DNA of 64,000 nt, taken from Vibrio neonatus. GTDB lineage: Bacteria > Pseudomonadota > Gammaproteobacteria > Enterobacterales > Vibrionaceae. Shown here one piece after another: positions 26,670-36,691 of this stretch. Position 1 is the stretch's first letter. Each line of letters starts with the position of its first letter. Location of the stretch: positions 682,001 through 746,000 of the forward strand of contig NZ_AP024885.1 of assembly GCF_024346975.1 (NCBI RefSeq). The letters run 5' to 3'. A program made the position numbers and the translations under genes. Below the pieces are notes generated by a model. The model had not been told where the DNA came from, ran no database searches, and saw only the letters and a list, made by a program, of their open reading frames with translations.

Positions 26670-27947
26670 ATGACAGATAAAAGCAAAGAGAGTGGCAAGC
26701 TTTTGTACTGCTCTTTCTGCGGTAAAAGTCAGCATGAAGTTCGCAAATTGATCGCGGGCCCGTCCGTCTACATCTGTGACGAGTGTGTTGATCTTTGTAA
26801 CGATATTATTCGTGAAGAGATCAAAGAGGCGCTTCCGAAGAAAGAGTCTGAGGATTTGCCGACCCCACGAGATATTCGTGAACACCTTGACGAATACGTA
26901 ATTGGTCAAGAATTTGCGAAAAAAGTGCTTTCCGTAGCAGTATATAACCACTACAAACGTCTGCGTAACGGCGATAAAACCGCTGATGGCGTTGAACTTG
27001 GTAAGAGTAATATTTTACTTATTGGTCCTACGGGCAGTGGTAAAACATTACTAGCTGAAACGCTGGCTCGTCTTCTAGACGTACCGTTTACCATGGCAGA
27101 TGCAACCACATTAACTGAAGCCGGTTACGTGGGTGAAGATGTTGAAAACATTATCCAAAAACTTCTGCAAAAATGTGATTACGACGTAGCGAAAGCTGAG
27201 CGCGGTATTGTTTACATCGATGAGATTGACAAGATCTCTCGTAAAGCAGAAAACCCATCAATTACTCGTGATGTTTCTGGTGAAGGTGTGCAGCAAGCAC
27301 TACTTAAACTGGTTGAAGGTACAATTGCTTCTGTTCCTCCGCAAGGTGGTCGTAAGCACCCTCAACAAGAGTTCTTACAAGTTGATACTTCTAAGATCCT
27401 ATTTATCTGTGGCGGTGCGTTTGCCGGCCTAGATAAAGTGATCGAACAACGAGTAGAAACTGGCTCTGGTATTGGTTTTGGCGCTGAAATTCACGCTAAA
27501 GACGAACAGAAGAGCGTCAGTGAAATGTTTAAACAGGTTGAGCCTGAGGATCTAGTCAAATATGGCTTAATTCCTGAGTTTATCGGTCGTCTTCCTGTGA
27601 CAACTACATTGACTGAACTTGATGAAGCCGCATTAATTCAGATTCTTAGCCAGCCTAAGAATGCACTGACTAAGCAGTACGCTGCTTTGTTTGATCTGGA
27701 AGATGTAGAGCTAGAGTTCCGCGAAGATGCACTTAAAGCAATTGCTAAACGTGCAATGGAGCGTAAAACAGGTGCTCGTGGTTTACGTTCTATCCTTGAG
27801 AATGTACTCCTTGAAACCATGTATGAACTGCCTTCAAAAACAGATGTCAGCAAAGTGGTTATTGATGAGTCTGTTATCAATGGCGAGTCTGAACCACTGA
27901 TGATTTATGAAGGTGGTGACAATCAGGCTGCGATTGCTGAATCATAA
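26670..27947 (+). CDS. clpX: ATP-dependent Clp protease ATP-binding subunit ClpX
   Basis: AAA+ unfoldase that selects and delivers substrates to ClpP. The N-terminal zinc-binding domain has CSFC and CDECVDLC. Walker A is GPTGSGKT and Walker B is IVYIDEIDK. The IGF-like loop that docks on ClpP is the segment [11 protein letters not shown] (about residue 265). The 425-aa length is normal. A strong terminator (27966) closes the clpP-clpX unit. Confidence 0.98.
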   Translation: MTDKSKESGKLLYCSFCGKSQHEVRKLIAGPSVYICDECVDLCNDIIREEIKEALPKKESEDLPTPRDIREHLDEYVIGQEFAKKVLSVAVYNHYKRLRNGDKTADGVELGKSNILLIGPTGSGKTLLAETLARLLDVPFTMADATTLTEAGYVGEDVENIIQKLLQKCDYDVAKAERGIVYIDEIDKISRKAENPSITRDVSGEGVQQALLKLVEGTIASVPPQGGRKHPQQEFLQVDTSKILFICGGAFAGLDKVIEQRVETGSGIGFGAEIHAKDEQKSVSEMFKQVEPEDLVKYGLIPEFIGRLPVTTTLTELDEAALIQILSQPKNALTKQYAALFDLEDVELEFREDALKAIAKRAMERKTGARGLRSILENVLLETMYELPSKTDVSKVVIDESVINGESEPLMIYEGGDNQAAIAES

Positions 27948-27965
27948 TCGTTAACTCGATATAAC

Positions 27966-27993
27966 AAAAAGCGAGCTTTGCTCGCTTTTTTTG
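27966..27993 (+). terminator. Terminator of clpX
   Basis: AAAAAGCGAG (27966-27975) with CTCGCTTTTT (27981-27990) and further T. Confidence 0.92.
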
Positions 27994-28192
27994 TTTCTGA
28001 TGATCTAAGCTAACTAATCAAACCCAGTGTTGATAGCCATCACTTAATGGTTTTTTGTGTTTACTTTTAATTAAATACAGTAAAACGAACACTATTTAAG
28101 GAAGTTAAGTGATTCTTATTGTTACAGGTATTGATTCTATTTAAAGTGACCTTATATAAAGACCATAAGCCGAAAACGGAAGAGAGATAATT

Positions 28193-30544
28193 ATGAACTT
28201 GGAGCGTTCCGAGCGTATTGAAATACCCGTGCTGCCATTACGAGATGTGGTCGTTTACCCACATATGGTCATTCCTCTGTTCGTTGGTCGTGAAAAGTCG
28301 ATCAACTGCCTTCAATCTGCAATGGACAATGATAAGCAAGTTCTCTTGATTGCCCAAAAAGAAGCAGATACAGAAGAGCCGACCAAAGAAGATTTATTCC
28401 AAGTAGGTACTGTTGCGACCATTCTTCAATTGTTGAAGTTGCCTGACGGTACTGTAAAAGTGCTCGTTGAAGGTCAACAGCGCGCAAAAGTTCACTCTAT
28501 TCGCGAAGATGATTTCTTTGTGGCAGATGCTGAATTTCTGACGACTCCACAAATTGATGACAAAGAAGAAGAGGTGGTAGTACGCAGTGCCATCAATCAA
28601 TTTGAAGGTTTTATCAAGCTCAACAAAAAGATCCCACCAGAGGTATTAACCTCGTTAAACGGTATCGACGATGCACCGCGCCTAGCAGATTCAATTGCAG
28701 CTCATATGCCATTGAAATTGGCTGAAAAACAGCGCGTGCTAGAAATTATTGATGTAAACGAACGCCTAGAGTTCCTGATGGGAAGCATGGAGTCAGAAAT
28801 TGACATCCTGCAAGTTGAAAAGCGCATTCGTGGCCGTGTTAAAAAGCAGATGGAGAAATCCCAGCGCGAGTATTATCTGAATGAGCAAATGAAAGCAATT
28901 CAGAAAGAATTGGGCGATATGGACGATGCTCCGGATGAGTTTGAAGCACTGAAGATCAAGATTGAAGAATCTAAAATGCCAAAAGATGCTCGTGAAAAAA
29001 CCGAGCAAGAACTGCAAAAGCTGAAAATGATGTCTCCGATGTCAGCAGAAGCGACAGTGGTTCGTAGCTACATCGATTGGATGGTCGGCGTGCCTTGGAC
29101 GAAGCGTTCAAAAGTGAAAAAGAACTTAGCTAAAGCTGAAGAAGTTCTGAATGCCGATCACTACGGTCTGGAGCGCGTTAAAGAACGTATTTTAGAGTAT
29201 TTGGCGGTGCAAACTCGCATTAACAAGCTGAAAGGCCCTATCTTATGTTTGGTCGGTCCTCCAGGTGTGGGAAAAACCTCGCTGGGTCAGTCTATTGCTG
29301 CGGCAACAGGCCGTCAGTATACACGTATGGCGCTAGGTGGCGTACGTGATGAGGCTGAGATTCGTGGTCACCGTCGCACTTACATTGGTTCTATGCCGGG
29401 TAAACTCATTCAGAAGATGTCTAAGGTTGGGGTTAAAAACCCACTCTTCTTGCTCGATGAAATCGACAAAATGTCTTCAGACATGCGTGGCGATCCGTCA
29501 TCAGCACTGCTAGAAGTGCTCGATCCTGAGCAAAATAATGCCTTTAACGATCATTATCTGGAAGTCGATTACGATCTGTCTGATGTTATGTTCGTGGCAA
29601 CGTCAAACTCAATGAATATTCCGGGTCCATTACTTGATCGTATGGAAGTGATTCGCCTATCGGGTTATACAGAAGACGAAAAACTGAACATCGCTAAGAA
29701 CCACTTGCTTGAAAAACAAATCAAGCGTAACGGCCTAAAAGCGCATGAGATTGAAATCGATGACTCCGCTATTATCGGTATTATTCGTTACTACACTCGT
29801 GAAGCGGGCGTGCGTAGCTTAGAGCGTGAAATCTCGAAGATTTGCCGAAAAGCGGTGAAAAATATCCTACTGGATAGTTCACTGAAACAAGTGGTGGTTA
29901 ACCAAGATAACCTTAAAGAGTACTTGGGCGTGCAACGTTGTGATTACGGCAAAGCCGACGATCATAACCGCATTGGTCAAGTGACCGGTCTGGCGTGGAC
30001 TGAAGTGGGTGGCGATCTATTAACCATCGAAACTGAATCTATGCTAGGCAAAGGCAAGTTGACTCAAACCGGTTCGTTAGGCGATGTTATGCAAGAGTCT
30101 ATCCAAGCGGCGATGACGGTAGTAAGAAGCCGTGCTGACAAGCTAGGTATTGCACCAAACTTCTACGAGAAACGTGATATTCACGTTCACGTACCAGAAG
30201 GCGCAACACCAAAAGATGGCCCAAGTGCGGGTATCGCAATGTGTACCGCGCTGGTTTCTAGCTTGACGGGTAACCCAGTTAAAGCTGAAGTTGCTATGAC
30301 AGGTGAGATTACACTGCGTGGTGAAGTACTGCCTATCGGCGGTCTTAAAGAGAAGCTATTAGCGGCTCACCGTGGCGGCATCAAAACGGTACTTATCCCT
30401 AAAGATAACGAGCGTGATTTGGAAGAAATCCCAGAAAACGTGAAGAAAGACATCACAGTGAAGCCAGTACAATGGATTGATGAAGTGCTAGCAATTGCAC
30501 TGCAAAATGACCCAAGTGGGGTCACTTTCCAAGCGGAACAGTGA
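28193..30544 (+). CDS. lon: ATP-dependent protease Lon
   Basis: Hexameric AAA+ serine protease that degrades misfolded and regulatory proteins. The N-terminal LON substrate domain (about 10-200) leads through a coiled-coil ([19 protein letters not shown]) to the ATPase, with Walker [10 protein letters not shown] and Walker B FLLDEIDK. The proteolytic domain has the catalytic Ser in [11 protein letters not shown] and the partner Lys in [14 protein letters not shown]. The 783-aa length is typical. The 245-bp upstream gap holds no gene and is presumably a heat-shock promoter region, although I could not fix a sigma-32 box. Confidence 0.98.
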   Translation: MNLERSERIEIPVLPLRDVVVYPHMVIPLFVGREKSINCLQSAMDNDKQVLLIAQKEADTEEPTKEDLFQVGTVATILQLLKLPDGTVKVLVEGQQRAKVHSIREDDFFVADAEFLTTPQIDDKEEEVVVRSAINQFEGFIKLNKKIPPEVLTSLNGIDDAPRLADSIAAHMPLKLAEKQRVLEIIDVNERLEFLMGSMESEIDILQVEKRIRGRVKKQMEKSQREYYLNEQMKAIQKELGDMDDAPDEFEALKIKIEESKMPKDAREKTEQELQKLKMMSPMSAEATVVRSYIDWMVGVPWTKRSKVKKNLAKAEEVLNADHYGLERVKERILEYLAVQTRINKLKGPILCLVGPPGVGKTSLGQSIAAATGRQYTRMALGGVRDEAEIRGHRRTYIGSMPGKLIQKMSKVGVKNPLFLLDEIDKMSSDMRGDPSSALLEVLDPEQNNAFNDHYLEVDYDLSDVMFVATSNSMNIPGPLLDRMEVIRLSGYTEDEKLNIAKNHLLEKQIKRNGLKAHEIEIDDSAIIGIIRYYTREAGVRSLEREISKICRKAVKNILLDSSLKQVVVNQDNLKEYLGVQRCDYGKADDHNRIGQVTGLAWTEVGGDLLTIETESMLGKGKLTQTGSLGDVMQESIQAAMTVVRSRADKLGIAPNFYEKRDIHVHVPEGATPKDGPSAGIAMCTALVSSLTGNPVKAEVAMTGEITLRGEVLPIGGLKEKLLAAHRGGIKTVLIPKDNERDLEEIPENVKKDITVKPVQWIDEVLAIALQNDPSGVTFQAEQ

Positions 30545-30571
30545 TAAATAGCAAAAAATAGCATGTAAATT

Positions 30572-30607
30572 AAGCTGATAGGTATAAATTACTTGTCAGC
30601 TTTTTTA
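30572..30607 (+). terminator. Terminator of lon
   Basis: AAGCTGA (30572-30578) with TCAGCTT (30596-30602), then TTTT. Confidence 0.7.
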
Positions 30608-30727
30608 TTGGACGCTACTTTAACAGTTGAGGCTATATCCCTTTCATACCAGGGCATGGCTAGATTCATAAAACAATGGAATTGACCTACTCTAAATTTC
30701 ACATGAGTAGTAATAGGGGAATACACA

Positions 30728-31003
30728 GTGAACAAAACTCAGCTTATCGAAAAAATCGCAGACAACGCAGACCTGTCTAAAGCTTCTGCAGGCCGTGCGT
30801 TAGATGCAGTGGTTGAAACAATTAGTGAAACTTTGCAAAGTGGCGACCAAGTTGCTCTAGTGGGCTTTGGTACCTTTAGTGTCCGTACTCGTGCTGCTCG
30901 TACTGGTCGTAATCCAAAGACTGGTGATGAGATTCAAATTGCAGAGGCAAAAGTACCTGCATTTAAACCAGGTAAAGCTTTGAAAGACGCAGTTAACGAA
31001 TAA
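30728..31003 (+). CDS. hupB: DNA-binding protein HU-beta
   Basis: Small histone-like nucleoid protein of 91 aa (90 plus variation is normal) that bends and wraps DNA as a dimer. It starts [19 protein letters not shown]. The DNA-binding arm carries the HU signature [18 protein letters not shown] and the intercalating Pro of RNPKTG, then [12 protein letters not shown] at the end. It lies between lon and ppiD as in other gammaproteobacteria, with its own terminator. Confidence 0.98.
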   Translation: MNKTQLIEKIADNADLSKASAGRALDAVVETISETLQSGDQVALVGFGTFSVRTRAARTGRNPKTGDEIQIAEAKVPAFKPGKALKDAVNE

Positions 31004-31056
31004 TCTGCCTTCAAATCGTATCAGATAGCAAATTATCGCTATCAAACCCTGTATTT

Positions 31057-31089
31057 ATGCGCATCCTACTGGTGCGCATTTCTTTTTCT
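31057..31089 (+). terminator. Terminator of hupB
   Basis: ATGCGCA (31057-31063) pairs with TGCGCAT (31073-31079), then TTCTTTTT. Confidence 0.75.
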
Positions 31090-31159
31090 GATATTATCGA
31101 GGCAAAGATTTTTAGAGCCTGAATAGTATACAGGCCACATTTCGGAGTTTCGCACTATT

Positions 31160-33016
31160 ATGATGGAAAGATTACGCGAAGGCGTAAATAGCATAGCCGT
31201 TAAGATCATTCTAGGTTTGATCATTCTCTCTTTCGTTTTCACTGGCGTGAGTGGCTATTTGGGTGGTGGACACAGTTCTGCTGCAAAAGTGGGAAATACT
31301 GAAATTTCTCGTCCTGAGTTTGAACAAGCGTATCAAAATGAACGTAACCGAGCTCAACAACAAATGGGTGATTACTTTACAAGCCAACTAGGCGACCCTG
31401 CATTCGTGCAATCGTTCCGTCAGCGTGTATTGGATCAAATGGTCAACCAAATATTGCTAGAGCAATACGCAGAATCTTTGGGTCTACGTGTTAGTGACCA
31501 AAAGGTACGTGAAGTGCTATTAAGCATGCCTCAGTTCCAAACTGACGGTAAGTTTGACCAACAAGTTTACCAAGCGGCACTTCGTCGCGGTGGCTATGAC
31601 GCAGACAGTTTTGCGGAATACCTACGTAGTGACCTTGTTCGCCAAAAGATTTTGGGCGCTGTTGAACAAAGTGAATTTGCACTTCCACAAGAAGTGGCTC
31701 ACGCTTCTGGTCTTTTAACTCAGACTCGTGACATTCGTACTATCACTATTCAACCAAGTGAAATGGCGAAAACAGTGGTACCAACCGCTGAGCAGCTACA
31801 AGAATTCTATAAGAACAACCCAGCTAACTTTACTCGTCCTGAGCAGTTCAAGATTTCTTATATTGAGCTTTCTGCAGAACAGATGAAGAAAAGCGATTCT
31901 GTGACGGATAAAGACGCGAAAGACTTCTATGAGAAGAACATCGATCGTTATTCGACTCATGAGCAACGTAGCCTTAGCCACATCTTGATTAAAGATGAAG
32001 CGAAAGCAAAAGATATTCTTAGCCAACTAAAAGCGGGTGCTGACTTTGCAACGCTAGCCAAAGAAAACTCTGAAGATATTGGTTCTGCAGAGAACGGCGG
32101 TTCTTTAGGTTTGGTTGAGAAGGGTGTTATGGACCCTAAATTTGAAGCAGCAGCATTTGCTCTACAAAATGTAGGCGATTACAGTGACGTTGTTAAATCA
32201 GATTTTGGTTACCACATCATCAAGCTAGACGGACTGAAGAGTGCGCAAGCTAAACCATTTGCTGAAGTTGCAGCTGAAATTAAAACAGAAGTGGCTGAGC
32301 AAGACGCGGTTAACCGTTTCTACGAACTGCAAAACAAACTAGAAACAGTGGCATTTGAATACCCTGACTCTCTAGATGATGCTGCTGAAGCCGTAGGCCA
32401 AAAAGTGGTAACCACTGACTTCATCTCAAATGCAGATGCTCCAGCGCTTCTTAAGTCGCCTGCAGTAATGCAAGAGCTACAAACACCTGAAGTCAGTGAA
32501 GATGGTTTGAACTCAGCAGTAGTTGAAGTTGATCCTGAACACATTGTTGTTGTTCGTATCGATGATTCTCGTCCACAAACTGTACTTCCTTACGAAGAAG
32601 TTGCAGCGCAAGTTAAAGACCAATACCAACAAGTTGAAGGTCGTAAACTGGCGACTGAATTGGCTGATAAAGTAGTTACTGCTCTTGAAGCTGGCGATGA
32701 TGCAATTCTTGCAACTAACAAGTTGAGCTTTGGTGATATTGAAACAGTAAATCGTAGTTCTGAACTATCACACACTGTATTTGCTATCCCTCATCCGAGC
32801 AAAGAGACGCTTCACTACGCGAAATCTGTTGATACCGCAGGCAACATTGTGGTTATCGAGTTAGCGAAAGTGAATACAGCGATTGATCCTCAGTACAACA
32901 ACCAAATTGGTCAGCAACTGAAGAGTGCTCACGTTCAACAAGATCTTATGGGCGTATTGCAAACACTGCGTAACAAGACTGATATCGAGTACTACATCTC
33001 TGAAGGTGCACAGTAG
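31160..33016 (+). CDS. ppiD: Periplasmic chaperone PpiD
   Basis: Inner-membrane-anchored periplasmic folding factor that works beside the SecYEG exit site. The single N-terminal membrane helix is at about residues 15-35 (IILGLIILSFVFTGVSGYL). SurA-like N-domain segments follow. One parvulin domain lies at about 265-360, with HILIKDEAKAKDILSQLK and GGSLGLVEKG. A long helical C-terminal region ends the 618-aa protein. The length and domain order match the family; in E. coli the parvulin domain is inactive as an isomerase. Confidence 0.96.
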   Translation: MMERLREGVNSIAVKIILGLIILSFVFTGVSGYLGGGHSSAAKVGNTEISRPEFEQAYQNERNRAQQQMGDYFTSQLGDPAFVQSFRQRVLDQMVNQILLEQYAESLGLRVSDQKVREVLLSMPQFQTDGKFDQQVYQAALRRGGYDADSFAEYLRSDLVRQKILGAVEQSEFALPQEVAHASGLLTQTRDIRTITIQPSEMAKTVVPTAEQLQEFYKNNPANFTRPEQFKISYIELSAEQMKKSDSVTDKDAKDFYEKNIDRYSTHEQRSLSHILIKDEAKAKDILSQLKAGADFATLAKENSEDIGSAENGGSLGLVEKGVMDPKFEAAAFALQNVGDYSDVVKSDFGYHIIKLDGLKSAQAKPFAEVAAEIKTEVAEQDAVNRFYELQNKLETVAFEYPDSLDDAAEAVGQKVVTTDFISNADAPALLKSPAVMQELQTPEVSEDGLNSAVVEVDPEHIVVVRIDDSRPQTVLPYEEVAAQVKDQYQQVEGRKLATELADKVVTALEAGDDAILATNKLSFGDIETVNRSSELSHTVFAIPHPSKETLHYAKSVDTAGNIVVIELAKVNTAIDPQYNNQIGQQLKSAHVQQDLMGVLQTLRNKTDIEYYISEGAQ

Positions 33017-33042
33017 TTTATCATTCGTTGATACATAGTTTC

Positions 33043-33075
33043 ACGGGCCGCATTTAGCGGTCCGTTCTAGTTTTT
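33043..33075 (+). terminator. Terminator of ppiD
   Basis: ACGGGCCGC (33043-33051) with GCGGTCCGT (33057-33065), one G-T pair, then TCTAGTTTTT. Confidence 0.75.
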
Positions 33076-33174
33076 GTCCCGTCACATTTTCAATAAAACC
33101 GTTCTCTTCTAGGTTAGTCGATGAGGCTATGAGTTTGGCTCGTAGCAAATTTGATTGAAACAAGGAGATTAGGG

Positions 33175-33492
33175 ATGACTTTTGCAAACCTGAAACGGTA
33201 TTTGAGTATCGTACTTTTAGCGCTTGCGCCTTTGACTGTGTATGCTGCGGAGGAAAGCAAAGCGGCCCCCAAAGCTGATCACTATGAAGGGATCGAGATA
33301 GAGGTAAATATCAATACCGCCTCTAGTCATGAGCTTGCGACTTTGCTGGTGGGCGTGGGAGAAAAGAAAGCGCAGCAGATAGTGGCCTATCGAGAAGTGC
33401 ACGGCGAGTTTAAACACGCGGATGATTTACAACAAGTGAAAGGGATAGGGCCTGCGACCGTTGATAAAAATCGGTCGCGTATTCGATTGTAG
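33175..33492 (+). CDS. ComEA-family helix-hairpin-helix protein
   Basis: A 105-aa secreted DNA-binding protein with a signal peptide ending TVYA-AEE. The C-terminal part holds two helix-hairpin-helix motifs: VNINTASSHELATLLVGVGEKKAQQIV and DLQQVKGIGPATVDKNRSRI. ComEA binds incoming double-stranded DNA in the periplasm during natural transformation; in Vibrio it pulls DNA across the outer membrane. The ATG at 33175 has AAGGAG upstream; the frame is open to a TTG at 33151. Some vibrios have more than one such protein, so a role in competence is likely but not proven. Confidence 0.85.
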   Translation: MTFANLKRYLSIVLLALAPLTVYAAEESKAAPKADHYEGIEIEVNINTASSHELATLLVGVGEKKAQQIVAYREVHGEFKHADDLQQVKGIGPATVDKNRSRIRL

Positions 33493-33495
33493 TGT

Positions 33496-34032
33496 CTATC
33501 GTTTGAGTATTTTTGGGGCGAGCAGAGCAATTGCTAGCCCTGTAATTGACCCTATTAGGTGTGATTCAGTGGAGACCCTTGCATTGATCAACTCTGCGGT
33601 AGAAAGCGATACAAGCCCGCTGTTTTCTGCTGTGAGTTTGATAGCTAAACCGGCTAACAAAAACCAACTGCTACGCTTGCCGGCGGCGATTTCTTGATAG
33701 GCATACATAGCAAACAGTCCATGTAGCACGCCAGACAGTCCGTAATAGATATTGGTATCGGTAAAGAGTAGCCCAACCCCAATCGCTATTGATAGAATTA
33801 CGATAGCAATAGCCAGTGGCTTTACTTTCGCTTGAAACAGATGACAAATAACACATAATCCGGCGAGGTTCATCCCTAGATGATAAGTATTGGTGTGGGT
33901 GAAGTTTCCAGTAAGCAAGCGCCACCATTGATGGGATGTGACTAAATCCTGTTGCCAACGCAACGCTTCGGCAAGCGAAGGAATTAAAAACAGAGCTAAG
34001 ATTAAGCTAAAAGCAATGAGGAATTTATACAC
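33496..34032 (-). CDS. rrtA: Rhombosortase (rhomboid-type intramembrane protease)
   Basis: Intramembrane serine protease that processes proteins with a GlyGly-CTERM tail, many of them type II secretion substrates. The 178-aa protein has about five to six membrane helices. The catalytic Ser100 is in YYGLSGVLHGLF and the His158 in STESHLIGSITG, the rhomboid dyad. HTNTYHLGMNLAGL is the family segment before it. The small size separates it from full rhomboids such as GlpG. It is convergent with the ComEA-like gene (4-bp gap), and its start lies 5 bp from that of divergent tapT. Confidence 0.88.
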   Translation of the reverse strand: MYKFLIAFSLILALFLIPSLAEALRWQQDLVTSHQWWRLLTGNFTHTNTYHLGMNLAGLCVICHLFQAKVKPLAIAIVILSIAIGVGLLFTDTNIYYGLSGVLHGLFAMYAYQEIAAGKRSSWFLLAGLAIKLTAENSGLVSLSTAELINARVSTESHLIGSITGLAIALLAPKILKR

Positions 34033-34037
34033 GTTTT

Positions 34038-34700
34038 ATGTCCCGATACTGTGAGCGATGTGGTCGCGCCAAGAAAGCCTGTCTATGCCAATGGATAGAA
34101 ACGGTTGAAAGCTCTGTTGAAGTTGTCATTTTGCAGCACCCAAGCGAGGTGAATCAAGCAAAAGGTACTGCAAAAATTATAGAGTTATCTGTTTCACCCT
34201 GTCAGTTATTAGTGGGTGAGGATTTTTCTGAGCATCCCAAGCTCAATCAATGGGTTGCTGAGCCTAATACTCTGAATCTATTGATGTATCCTTCTCCTGA
34301 TTCTGTCGAGCTTACTGCTGATTATCTGTTAACGCGCTTAGCGCTACCTATGCAAGAGCAAGGTTGTCAGAATTTGCATGAGAAGACGCAGTGTAAAACG
34401 CGTTTGTTTCTTATCGATGGCACTTGGAAAAAAGCGTTTAAAATCTTTCAGCTTTCGCAAAATTTGCATGCGCTTAATCAGGTGCATTTACCGACCCACT
34501 TACAAGGGCGATACACCATTCGCAAAGCGCCAAAAGAAAACGCCTTATCGACGTTAGAGGCGGCCTATCACGCATTAACTTTATTAAAGGCCTGTGATGC
34601 AACGCCGTTAATTACTGCCTTTGATAAAATGATTGAGTTTCAAATAGCGCAATTACCCACTGGCAGTTATGACAAGTATCTCGGCGGACGTAATCGTTAA
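34038..34700 (+). CDS. tapT: tRNA-uridine aminocarboxypropyltransferase (DTW domain)
   Basis: Adds the 3-amino-3-carboxypropyl group from S-adenosylmethionine to uridine 47 of tRNA. The N-terminus has a zinc-binding Cys set: CERCGRAKKACLC. The DTW domain signature is FLIDGTWKKAFKI (about residue 123), followed by the SPOUT-like GRYTIRKAPKENALSTLEA. The 220-aa length is normal. Its last bases overlap the stop of the convergent dGTPase-like gene by 3 bp. The precise target tRNA is inferred from E. coli TapT. Confidence 0.87.
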   Translation: MSRYCERCGRAKKACLCQWIETVESSVEVVILQHPSEVNQAKGTAKIIELSVSPCQLLVGEDFSEHPKLNQWVAEPNTLNLLMYPSPDSVELTADYLLTRLALPMQEQGCQNLHEKTQCKTRLFLIDGTWKKAFKIFQLSQNLHALNQVHLPTHLQGRYTIRKAPKENALSTLEAAYHALTLLKACDATPLITAFDKMIEFQIAQLPTGSYDKYLGGRNR

Positions 34701-36010
34701 CTGGCAAACATCTTGGAATGTAGCTTTTGCGCGTAACCGTCAGTCATTGCTGAGATATAGTCACACAGCACTCTAAAGCCCTGATCTTGTTGGTCCCTAG
34801 CCAGTTGCCATTTCTTCTTAGTGGCATCTGGAAGTAGTCGCTCCGGATCGCCGCTAAAGGCTTCAAACAAATCGATGATGACTTGCTGGCCTTTATATTC
34901 GATTAGTTGTACCTCAGTGGCTTGAATCACATAGTTACTGACAAAGTCTTTAAATACTTTCAGTATCTCCAACATAGGCTCGTGCAAGGTTGCGTTATAT
35001 CTCAGGAGTGGCTGGGTGAAGTTAGGCGTGGTGATTTCTTTGATCTCAGCGCTGGTGAGCAGGGCATTGACTATGCTGCCAATGGCATCTTTACGTAGGT
35101 AGTGCTCACCCGAAAAAAGCTGCTCGGTAAGCTGTTGTATTTCGCTCTCCATCCATGCATGTCCACAATGGGCAAGTTGATTGGCCGCAGACTCAAGCCA
35201 CTGCTGTTTAGAGACTAAGCCAAGTACGATGGCATCTTCTAGATCGTGCACACCATAGGCAATGTCATCAGCCAGCTCCATAATGGAACAGTCTAAAGAT
35301 TTAAACTGTGTTTTTTTAGTAATAGAGCGTTGACCTGAATGGGGCTGCAATTGGCAAAATGCTTGCCTATCTTGCTCTGAAAGAGGCTGTAGTACCCAAT
35401 CAAAATAGCTTTGGTCAACATCAAATACGCCCTTAGCGGGCATCCAGCGACTGGCTTTAAGTTGTCTAGGGTTATCAACGCCATCAGGAATTGAATCCCG
35501 TTCAACTCGGCTGAGTAAAGAGGGGTATTTTAACAGTCCAAGTAAGGTGCGTCGGCACAGATTCATGCCATGATGTTGGGTATAGGGTTCGAGTTGGCTG
35601 ACGATGCGAAAGGTTTGAGCGTTGCCTTCAAACCCGCCATGTTCGCGCATCATATAATTAAGCGCGACCTCGCCACCATGCCCATAGGGTGGATGCCCAA
35701 TATCATGCGCAAGGCAGAGCGTTTCTATTAAGCTGGTGGTGGGCAGTATTGAGTGTAAGTCGGCGTATTTTGATTGCAGTTGCGCCAATATCCCTGAGCC
35801 AATTTGCGCCGCTTCTAAAGAGTGAGTTAATCGCGTTCGGTGAAAGTCGTTGCCTCCAGTGCCATGCACTTGGGTTTTAGCTTGTAAACGCCGAAACGCC
35901 GCCGAGTGTAGAACACGCGCTCGATCTCTTTGGTAGGGATCGCGGTGATCATTTAGGCGCACTTTTTGTTCGTTATTGATGCGTTGTTGCCAGAGGTTAT
36001 CGACTTCCAT
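34697..36010 (-). CDS. dGTPase-like HD-domain protein (anti-phage type)
   Basis: HD-superfamily triphosphohydrolase that splits dGTP or other dNTPs to nucleoside and tripolyphosphate. Metal ligands are in RTRLTHSLEAAQIG (His63), LCLAHDIGHPPYGHGG (His102-Asp103) and the later ELADDIAYGVHDLED. The 437-aa length fits the dGTPase-like class, not the 505-aa E. coli Dgt. A homologue in this class in Vibrio cholerae is known as an anti-phage enzyme that depletes dNTPs. Here it sits beside yfbR, another deoxynucleotide-cleaving HD enzyme, so either housekeeping or defence is possible. Confidence 0.88.
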   Translation of the reverse strand: MEVDNLWQQRINNEQKVRLNDHRDPYQRDRARVLHSAAFRRLQAKTQVHGTGGNDFHRTRLTHSLEAAQIGSGILAQLQSKYADLHSILPTTSLIETLCLAHDIGHPPYGHGGEVALNYMMREHGGFEGNAQTFRIVSQLEPYTQHHGMNLCRRTLLGLLKYPSLLSRVERDSIPDGVDNPRQLKASRWMPAKGVFDVDQSYFDWVLQPLSEQDRQAFCQLQPHSGQRSITKKTQFKSLDCSIMELADDIAYGVHDLEDAIVLGLVSKQQWLESAANQLAHCGHAWMESEIQQLTEQLFSGEHYLRKDAIGSIVNALLTSAEIKEITTPNFTQPLLRYNATLHEPMLEILKVFKDFVSNYVIQATEVQLIEYKGQQVIIDLFEAFSGDPERLLPDATKKKWQLARDQQDQGFRVLCDYISAMTDGYAQKLHSKMFAS

Positions 36011-36050
36011 GTGATTTAACTGCTCGTCTGGGTTATTTTAATTAAAACGA

Positions 36051-36638
36051 TTAACTGATCTCATCCAATGTTAACTCAAAACTGGCGGAAAAAGTTTTGA
36101 GGAAATAGCACATTTCAGGAGAATCTCTATCTTGTAGTGTTTGTTCTAAGCGTCGTTTAGCGGCGGCAAATTCGTGATTTCCCGCCGAAAGCTCTTCTAA
36201 ACATTTAAGATAGGCGCAGATGCTATCCGCTTGCTTCACTAAACAGTATTCTTCTTCTGTAGTCTCGCCACTGATCAGGAAAGGTTTAAAGTCTTCGACC
36301 AATTCTTCTGGCACCATCGACAATAATTTTTGTTCGGCAGCGGCTTCTATCTTTTTGTATTCTTTCGCGATGTAAGGGTTGTAGTATTTGACTGGTGTCG
36401 GAAGATCGCCAGTAAGCACTTCACTGCTGTCGTGATACATGCCTAATACCGCGATACGTTCCGGGTTTACTGTACCGTTAAATTTTTTGTTCTTAATGAT
36501 GGCTAGAGCATGCGCCACAAACGCCACTTGTAGGCTGTGCTCAGAGATATTCTCTTTAGAAACCGAACGCATTAATGGCCAGCGTTGGATAAGCTTCATT
36601 CGAGCTAAATGTGCGAAAAAATGGCTTTCTGTGTGCAT
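36051..36638 (-). CDS. yfbR: 5'-deoxynucleotidase YfbR
   Basis: HD-domain phosphatase that converts deoxynucleoside monophosphates to deoxynucleosides. The signatures are [17 protein letters not shown] (first His), [20 protein letters not shown] (His-Asp) and [15 protein letters not shown] (last Asp). The product from the ATG at 36638 is 195 aa, close to E. coli YfbR. An ATG three codons upstream overlaps the AAGGA ribosome site and is less likely. It sits downstream of alaA, as in E. coli, but a terminator separates them. Confidence 0.93.
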   Translation of the reverse strand: MHTESHFFAHLARMKLIQRWPLMRSVSKENISEHSLQVAFVAHALAIIKNKKFNGTVNPERIAVLGMYHDSSEVLTGDLPTPVKYYNPYIAKEYKKIEAAAEQKLLSMVPEELVEDFKPFLISGETTEEEYCLVKQADSICAYLKCLEELSAGNHEFAAAKRRLEQTLQDRDSPEMCYFLKTFSASFELTLDEIS

Positions 36639-36659
36639 GCTAATCATCCTTAAGGTGTA

Positions 36660-36685
36660 AAAAAAGAGGCGCTAGGCCTCTTTAA
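36660..36685 (-). terminator. Terminator of alaA
   Basis: Minus-strand AAAGAGGC pairs with GCCTCTTT around CTAGC and runs into seven T. It also forms part of the yfbR leader. Confidence 0.8.
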
Positions 36686-36691
36686 TATAAA

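Noticed and set aside
28071..28192. Sigma-32 promoter of lon
   Set aside because: No stretch matched the heat-shock consensus well enough at both boxes to report.
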